64,000 nt of DNA from positions 426,254 through 490,253 of the forward strand of contig NZ_JALIGE010000075.1 of the NCBI RefSeq assembly GCF_024764835.1. The letters run 5' to 3'. A model generated the notes under the pieces. The model did no database searches. It was not told the DNA's origin and saw only the letters and a program-made list of their open reading frames with translations. Position 1 is the first letter of the stretch; each line of letters opens with the position of its first letter. This stretch comes from Scandinavium hiltneri. Its GTDB lineage: Bacteria; Pseudomonadota; Gammaproteobacteria; Enterobacterales; Enterobacteriaceae. Both the position numbers and the translations under genes were made by a program. Of the stretch, positions 59,349-64,000 are shown piece after piece.

Positions 59349-59732
59349 ATGACCGAACGTACATTGCAGGCCGCTACCAAAGTAGACTTTACAGATCCCT
59401 CGCAATGGTTGACTGCTCAGGCATTTACTGGAATGAAGGGGATGCCTTCAACGGCGCGGGGTGCCCGTATACGGCTGGAGAAGCTGGCTGAAATACATCC
59501 TGAGATCAAAAGGAAGAGAACCGGTCATAAAGGTTTCGAGTATCATATCAGTGCGGCGGGGATGACGTTGAAGAGTGAACGTGGGGGACTGCAGACTGTG
59601 TCCTCCATTGAAAATGAGCAACTGAATCTCTGGATACAGCTTTTCAAGACAATGAAACCTGCCTCGCGTGAAAAAATGCTGAAAATAGTACTGGAGCAGG
59701 TTTCTGTCGATTTATCAGATGATACGAAATAA
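59349..59732 (+). CDS. Mu-type HTH DNA-binding protein
   Basis: About 127 residues with an N-terminal Mu-type winged helix (WLTAQAFTGMKGMPSTARGARIRLEKLAE and then KGFEYHISAAGM), as found at the start of MuA transposase and Mu repressor. The remainder is short and helical (LNLWIQLFKTMKPASREKMLKIVLEQV), so it is neither a full repressor nor a transposase. The ATG at 59349 has GGAAG 4 bases upstream; ATG 59337 is in frame but lacks one. Opposite the Ner-like gene, it looks like the controller of the genes that follow (DUF2787, peptidase, RadC). Confidence 0.75.
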   Translation: MTERTLQAATKVDFTDPSQWLTAQAFTGMKGMPSTARGARIRLEKLAEIHPEIKRKRTGHKGFEYHISAAGMTLKSERGGLQTVSSIENEQLNLWIQLFKTMKPASREKMLKIVLEQVSVDLSDDTK

Positions 59733-59976
59733 ATAAAATATCCCTCACTAGTCTGCTAAAAATACGGTTTTATAAAATACAGTGCAAATAGTTTCTTTGT
59801 GAAATTATTTGCATTACTCATTATTTATTGATAGTGTTTATTACGCTGGCTGGTTGAGTTTATATATATGCCAGCATATCAATGCTATTAATATTCTTTA
59901 TGTGCATGTCCAAATTAAAATCATGTGAATAAATAATTATTGATAGCGCTATGTGAAATTACCTGGAAAGTGTAGC

Positions 59977-60399
59977 GTGAATACTAAAATGATTATTCAT
60001 CAATCCAATATTAATGTACCCATTAGTTCTGCGTTAATCAATATATTGTATGAAGAGATGACTTTATCAGGTGTTATTGATTCAATGAAGACAGACGTGA
60101 CACTTAATTTTCGTGATCAACAATACTCCGCTGAAAATGGTGGATTCCATCCGGTTGAAATCAGACTGGTACGTCGAAATAATGAATGGCATTTTGATTA
60201 TCTGACTGACTTTAGCTATATGGGGCGAGTGTATCCAGAACTGGAAAAAGAGTTCGATGTATCATGGTCAATGGGTTACATATGGTATTATGTCATGGGG
60301 GACATCGATGCAGAGGAAGGTGGTGAATTATTTGAGCTTTGGCAAAGGAATTTCATTCAGTACTGGAAGGTGGGGATATACACGGTAACTGTATCATAG
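59977..60399 (+). CDS. DUF2787-family protein
   Basis: About 140 residues matching the DUF2787 pattern: VTLNFRDQQYSAENGGFHPVEIRL (about 38-61), then WHFDYLTDFSYMGRVYPELEKEFDVSW and the acidic FELWQRNFIQYWK tail. These proteins are common in mobile islands of Vibrio and enterobacteria, often near RadC-type genes; the function is unknown. The GTG at 59977 is proposed (GGAAAG 7 bases upstream), though GTG 59953 is also in frame. The preceding 59733-59976 gap is AT-rich and carries the promoter. Confidence 0.75.
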   Translation: MNTKMIIHQSNINVPISSALINILYEEMTLSGVIDSMKTDVTLNFRDQQYSAENGGFHPVEIRLVRRNNEWHFDYLTDFSYMGRVYPELEKEFDVSWSMGYIWYYVMGDIDAEEGGELFELWQRNFIQYWKVGIYTVTVS

Positions 60400-60492
60400 T
60401 GATACAGCAGATCTCGACCGTTTAAACAAGAAATAATGCGCGCGGAATTACTATTATCATGACGTCATGAGTTTCAATGATGTGACTCAATT

Positions 60493-61029
60493 ATGGAACG
60501 AAAAATTTTTAATGCATCACAACAAGGTGATCTGGATAATCTGTGTGGTTTTTATAGTGTTGTGAATATGATGCACTGGCTATATGGTAACCGTATAAAG
60601 CGAAAACCTCTTTTTAAAACACTGGTGCAATATTATGACCAGCACTGGCCTGTTATTGAATGCTTAACCAGTGGCATGAACTCATCACAAATGGACATAT
60701 TACTAAAGTGCCTGAAAAAAGCCCGGTACAGCAAATATCCCATTACCATTAGTCAGCCATTCAGGATGCAGCGTACGCAGCAGACGGAACAAATACTTAA
60801 AGATTGCCAGGCCTTTCTCACAAGCCATGAGGACGGGGCAATACTGATTAGTGACCAGTATCACTGGTCCGTCATCACACATATTGATAATGAGTATCTC
60901 CATTTTTACGACAGCTGGGATTACACCAGAATAAAGCGGACGCGCTATTCATTGCGACGCAGAGAAGGTTCTTACCATCTTTATCCGGAAGCCATCTATT
61001 TCATTGAGCGTAGTGAGGATATCCAGTGA
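60493..61029 (+). CDS. Papain-like (C39-type) cysteine peptidase candidate
   Basis: A 178-residue protein without signal peptide. The arrangement is that of papain-fold C39/NlpC-like peptidases: C18 in DNLCGFYSVVNMMHWL, with Gln11 at QQGDLDN as oxyanion helper; H124 in DQYHWSVITHI; and D140 in LHFYDSW. The spacing (about 106 residues Cys to His, 16 His to Asp) suits the fold. Its last codon overlaps the RadC start (ATGA), so both products are made together. Target proteins are unknown; C39 relatives trim leader peptides or activate partners. Confidence 0.75.
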   Translation: MERKIFNASQQGDLDNLCGFYSVVNMMHWLYGNRIKRKPLFKTLVQYYDQHWPVIECLTSGMNSSQMDILLKCLKKARYSKYPITISQPFRMQRTQQTEQILKDCQAFLTSHEDGAILISDQYHWSVITHIDNEYLHFYDSWDYTRIKRTRYSLRRREGSYHLYPEAIYFIERSEDIQ

Positions 61030-61469
61030 ATGCTGAAGAGCGCGCAATCATTGCCCAGGCGAGGCACATTCTGACCCGACATGTCAGGCAAGGGGTTAAG
61101 CTGAAATCACCACAGGATGTCCGTGATTATTTCCTGTTCCAGCTGAGCCAGAACGACAGGGAGGTGTTTGGCATCCTCATGCTGGACACACAGTACAGGG
61201 TGCTGGCTTATGAGGAACTGTTCCAGGGGACGCTTAATCAAACCATGGTTTATCCCCGTGAAATAGTGAAGGCGGTTATTCGCTATCATGCGGCGGCCGT
61301 CATCCTGGTTCATAACCATCCCAGTGCAGACCCCAGCCCAAGCCAGGCGGACAAAGATGTCACTGTGAAAATCAGGGAGGCACTGGCGTTAATTGATGTC
61401 AGCGTACTTGACCATTTTATCGTGGCGGGTGATCAGACGGTTTCTATGGCAGAGCTCGGACTGGTTTGA
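61026..61469 (+). CDS. RadC/JAB-domain protein (YeeS-like)
   Basis: A 147-residue MPN/JAB metallopeptidase-fold protein of the RadC family, without the N-terminal HhH region of chromosomal RadC, as in YeeS-type island copies. The JAMM motif is complete: H96-N-H98-P-S-A-D-P-S-P-S-Q-A-D109 with an upstream Glu (E46). Despite the name, RadC proteins have no proven repair role; JAB folds remove ubiquitin-like or peptide tags. It is translationally coupled to the cysteine peptidase gene. An IS66 element begins 18 bases after its stop. Confidence 0.88.
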   Translation: MNAEERAIIAQARHILTRHVRQGVKLKSPQDVRDYFLFQLSQNDREVFGILMLDTQYRVLAYEELFQGTLNQTMVYPREIVKAVIRYHAAAVILVHNHPSADPSPSQADKDVTVKIREALALIDVSVLDHFIVAGDQTVSMAELGLV

Positions 61470-61558
61470 AAGTAACTTTATTTAATAGTAAGCGTCCAGC
61501 GAGTGCCGTCTGGTCATAATCTGATTCATCCGACAAAGTGGTGTCCACCAAATAAGTA

Positions 61559-61960
61559 GTGGGAACCAAAGTGTCAGATATGCAGAAAAATGTGACTCCC
61601 GGCAGGCGTAAAGGCTGCCCTAATTATCCTCCCGAATATAAGCAGCAGCTCGTGGCGGCTTCCTGTGCGCCCGGCGTGTCGATATCAAAACTGGCGCTCG
61701 AAAATGGCATCAACGCCAATCTGTTATTCAAATGGCGCCAACAATGGCGCGAGGGAAAGCTGCTATTACCTTCCTCAGAGGATCCTCAGCTACTTCCTGT
61801 GACTCTCGATGCCACCGCCGTACAGCCAGAACCGCTCGCAGAGGCTCCTGAGGCCCTCAGTATCAGCTGTGAGGTAACATTGCGGCACGGGACGCTTCGC
61901 CTCAACGGCACTGTCAGCGAAAAACTCCTGACTCTGCTGATACAGGAACTGAAGCGATGA
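61559..61960 (+). CDS. tnpA: IS66 TnpA
   Basis: A 133-residue IS66 accessory protein with an HTH (YPPEYKQQLVAASCAPGVSISKLALENGINANLLFKWRQQW, about 24-64) and a variable C-terminus. It likely binds element ends. The start may be GTG 61559, GTG 61571 or ATG 61580; no clear ribosome site separates them. It overlaps tnpB by 4 bases. Confidence 0.88.
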   Translation: MGTKVSDMQKNVTPGRRKGCPNYPPEYKQQLVAASCAPGVSISKLALENGINANLLFKWRQQWREGKLLLPSSEDPQLLPVTLDATAVQPEPLAEAPEALSISCEVTLRHGTLRLNGTVSEKLLTLLIQELKR

Positions 61961-62304
61961 TCCCGTTACCTTCCGGGACCAAGATCTGGCTGGTTGCCGG
62001 TATCACCGACATGCGCAACGGCTTCAACGGGCTGGCTGCAAAAGTGCAGACGGCGCTGAAAGATGATCCGATGTCCGGCCACGTCTTCATCTTCCGGGGC
62101 CGCAGTGGCAACCAGGTCAAACTGCTGTGGTCTACCGGAGACGGGCTGTGCCTGCTGACCAAACGGCTGGAGCGCGGTCGCTTCGCCTGGCCGTCAGCCC
62201 GCGACGGCAAAGTCTTCCTCACCCCGGCGCAGCTGGCAATGTTGCTGGAGGGCATCGACTGGCGACAGCCGAAGCGGTTGCTGACCTCCCTGACCATGCT
62301 GTAG
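61957..62304 (+). CDS. tnpB: IS66 TnpB
   Basis: A 115-residue IS66 Orf2 protein with the diagnostic start IPLPSGTKIWLVAGITDMRN, then the FNGLAAKVQ and VFIFRGRSGNQVKLLWST blocks. It is required for IS66 transposition; the biochemical role is unclear. Full length and coupled to tnpA by an ATGA overlap. Confidence 0.93.
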   Translation: MIPLPSGTKIWLVAGITDMRNGFNGLAAKVQTALKDDPMSGHVFIFRGRSGNQVKLLWSTGDGLCLLTKRLERGRFAWPSARDGKVFLTPAQLAMLLEGIDWRQPKRLLTSLTML

Positions 62305-62353
62305 GCCTCTTTATCCTGGTTGTCGCTGAATAAGCCTGGTAAAATGCGGGCTT

Positions 62354-63098
62354 ATGAACGACACCTCTTCTGACGATATCCTTCTGCTGAAACAGCGCCT
62401 TGCCGGACAGGAAGCGCTGAACCGTGTCCTGCTGGAAAAGCTGGCCGACCGGGAGCGCGAAATAGACTATCTGCAGGCGCAGCTGGATAAGCTCCGCCGG
62501 ATGAACTTCGGCAGCAGCTCTGAAAAAGTCTCTCGCCGTATCGCGCAGATGGAGGCCGACCTGAACCGGCTGCAGGAAGAAAGCGATGCACTGACCGGTC
62601 GGGTGGATGACCCGGCAGTGCAGCGCCCCCTGCGGCAGACCCGCGCCCGTAAACCGTTCCCCGAATCACTCCCACGCGATGAACAACGCCTGCTGCCGGC
62701 AGAGGCATGCTGCCCGGACTGCGGCGGTGCGCTGAGCTATCTGGGCGAAGATACCGCCGAACAGCTGGAGCTGATGCGCAGCGCCTTCCGGGTTATCCGG
62801 ACCGTGCGGGAAAAACATGCCTGCACAAAATGCGACGCCATCGTGCAGGCTCCCGCGCCTTCACGCCCCATCGAGCGGGGTATCGCCGGGCCGGGGCTGC
62901 TGGCTCGTGTGCTGACCTCAAAGTATGCAGAGCATACCCCGCTGTACCGCCAGTCAGAAATATACAGCCGCCAGGGTGTGGAACTGAGCCGTTCACTGCT
63001 GTCGGGCTGGGTGGATGCATGCAGCCGGCTGTTGTCACCGCTGGAGGAGGCGCTTCAGGGCTATGTCCTGACCGACGGAAAACTCCATGCCGATGATA
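62354..63098 (+). pseudogene. tnpC: IS66 transposase TnpC, 5' exon interrupted by intron
   Basis: The first ~248 codons of the IS66 DDE transposase: leader coiled coil (LAGQEALNRVLLEKLADRER), the MNFGSSSEKVSRRI segment, the zinc-binding CCPDCGGAL and HACTKCDA pairs, and the start of the catalytic domain up to KLHADD, the first DDE Asp. At 63099 the frame passes into intron sequence and stops. If the intron splices, an intact transposase mRNA could form; otherwise it is a broken gene. Confidence 0.88.
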
Positions 63099-64000
63099 GT
63101 GTGACACGAAGGACGGAACCGGGAAGGCTCCGCCCATGCTGTGTCTGAGATGGAAGATGGCCTTCCGTATTCGCCTTACAGGAGGAGGATACAAACCACC
63201 TCAGACTGTTGTGGTAAAGAGCCACAGCAGGAAGCGCTGGGGAAAAGGCGGCAAGAAGCCGTCAGGTAGGAGCAGAGAAGATGAACGCGAGTGAACCACT
63301 GGACAAGTGTCGTTACGTGTAAGCGTTGTCAAAACCGGGTTCTTGTCGTTACCCCGGGATAAGGATGGTGGAAACCTGTTTACTGACCATCCGGCAACCG
63401 GCATTGAGGTGGCATGATCTCTGCTCAGGCTCAGATACGGAACGTGTGAACCTGACACGCCGATGCTAAGGGAGAAACTGCGGCAGAACACCGCGCAGAA
63501 AGAGTACCGATGCGGCGTACAGGGACGGAGTTCCCCGTAGTAGTGATGAAAGCGCTGTAATGGTGCTGGAGCGAAGGGGGAACGTTATTCAGCTTTGTTT
63601 AAAGCAACAACTGCTGACAGGATGATTAATTTGAACAAAGCAAAACCTTATCTGATCGATAAAACCATTATCTGGAGAGCCTGGCTGGCGGTCAAAGCCA
63701 ACAAAGGATCAGCTGGTGTGGATGGAATGACAATTGAAGCGTTTGAGCATAATCTGGCCCGGAATCTTTACAAGATCTGGAATCGGTTAAGCTCTGGCTG
63801 TTATATGCCGCCGCCGGTGAAGCGGGTGGACATTCCTAAGTCAGACGGGAAAACTCGTCCATTGGGGATCCCCACTGTCAGCGATCGTGTAGCACAGATG
63901 GCCGTCAAGATGATGCTGGAACCACAGTGGGACCTGTTGTTCAGCGATTCTTCATTTGGCTATCGACCGGGAAAATCGGCGCATGATGCCGTTGCACAGG
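63099..64000 (+). ncRNA. Group II intron, 5' part (ribozyme domain and ORF start)
   Basis: It begins with GTGTGAC, the conserved 5' end (GUGYG) of group II introns, at a clean break in the tnpC codons GATGATA|C. About 520 non-coding bases with several stem-forming stretches (domains I-IV) follow, and then a reverse-transcriptase frame in the domain IV position. Domains V and VI and the 3' splice site are beyond the window. Same orientation as tnpC, as needed for splicing. Confidence 0.85.
63622..64000 (+). CDS. ltrA: Group II intron reverse transcriptase/maturase, 5' part
   Basis: The frame from ATG 63622 runs off the window with 126 codons visible. It matches the LtrA-type N-terminus: WLAVKANKGSAGVDGMTIEA (RT-0), YMPPPVKRVDIPKSDGKTRP (RT-1) followed by LGIPTVSDRVAQMAVKM (RT-2), and SDSSFGYRPGKSAHDAV (RT-2a/3 start). 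The YADD active site and maturase domain lie outside. AGG precedes the ATG closely. The protein aids splicing and target-primed retrohoming of the intron. Confidence 0.9.
   Translation, partial: MINLNKAKPYLIDKTIIWRAWLAVKANKGSAGVDGMTIEAFEHNLARNLYKIWNRLSSGCYMPPPVKRVDIPKSDGKTRPLGIPTVSDRVAQMAVKMMLEPQWDLLFSDSSFGYRPGKSAHDAVAQ

Larger units (their letters stand above)
61488..64000 (+). mobile_element. IS66-family element, left part, carrying a group II intron
   Basis: The left end GTAAGCGTCCA at 61488 is the IS66 terminal repeat. tnpA, tnpB and the first part of tnpC follow in the standard order. A group II intron starts inside tnpC at 63099 and continues to the window edge, so the rest of tnpC and the right repeat lie outside. 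The 8-base target duplication cannot be checked without the right end. Confidence 0.88.

Noticed and set aside
58929..61469. Complete Mu-like prophage
   Set aside because: Only a Ner-like gene and a short Mu-type HTH protein are present; there is no MuA/MuB, portal, head or tail gene.
61026..61469. Chromosomal radC DNA-repair gene
   Set aside because: The N-terminal helix-hairpin-helix region is absent, the context is an island rather than dfp-rpmB, and the length matches YeeS-type copies.
1..64000. CRISPR arrays, tRNA or rRNA genes
   Set aside because: No regularly spaced direct repeats and no tRNA-like cloverleaf or rRNA sequence was noticed on reading; island borders therefore could not be tied to a tRNA attachment site.

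Overview
The window looks like the chromosome of an enterobacterium of the Escherichia/Citrobacter/Enterobacter/Klebsiella group. From 1 to about 20 kb it follows the E. coli yohF-to-mrp order with highly similar proteins: yohF, yohD, yohC, pbpG, dld, bglX, osmF-yehYXW, yohO, mlrA, btsSR, yehS, metG, mrp. The yehI-yehR block that E. coli carries between yehS and metG is absent, which points away from E. coli itself. Genus is an inference; no rRNA or tRNA gene is visible.

20-29 kb is less conserved: two small enzymes or regulators, a LysR regulator, and a three-gene c-di-GMP block (one MASE1-like diguanylate cyclase and two paralogous sensor-EAL proteins). From 29 kb the sequence becomes a patchwork. 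It holds an AT-rich orphan Hcp/lipoprotein/metallopeptidase module (28.9-30.3 kb), a DUF3772 MscS channel, the tail of an amino-acid uptake and oxidation operon whose ABC ATPase is cut at about 35.95 kb, and an uncharacterised DUF1177 / OPT transporter / DUF917 / outer-membrane protein module under an IclR regulator. That module is interleaved with a DUF1796 putative cysteine peptidase, a RIO kinase and IS630/IS1 scars. Remnants of IS3, melB and a nitronate monooxygenase gene follow (44.4-45.9 kb).

45.9-54.4 kb is a complete-looking but re-wired sulfoglycolysis locus. It has close homologues of YihR (mutarotase), YihV (sulfofructose kinase), YihT (aldolase), YihU (sulfolactaldehyde reductase) and YihW/CsqR (DeoR regulator), and the residues remembered as sulfonate contacts are kept. 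The usual YihO/YihP transporters, YihQ sulfoquinovosidase and YihS isomerase are missing; two MFS transporters and a zinc alcohol dehydrogenase stand in their place. The predicted flow is sulfosugar or derivative in by MFS, to a 6-sulfo-ketose, to the 1-phosphate, to DHAP plus sulfolactaldehyde, to dihydroxypropanesulfonate, and export.

54.5-64 kb is a mobile zone: an IS3 remnant, an intact IS2-like element, a duplicated junction, an AT-rich operon of unknown secreted and membrane proteins, a divergent Ner-like/Mu-type regulator pair, a DUF2787 / papain-like peptidase / RadC-JAB trio, and an IS66 element whose tnpC is interrupted by a group II intron running off the right edge. The main candidates for new biology are the variant sulfosugar locus, the overlapping papain-like plus JAB peptidase pair, and the orphan Hcp module. 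Comparisons with E. coli proteins are from memory; no search or alignment was run.
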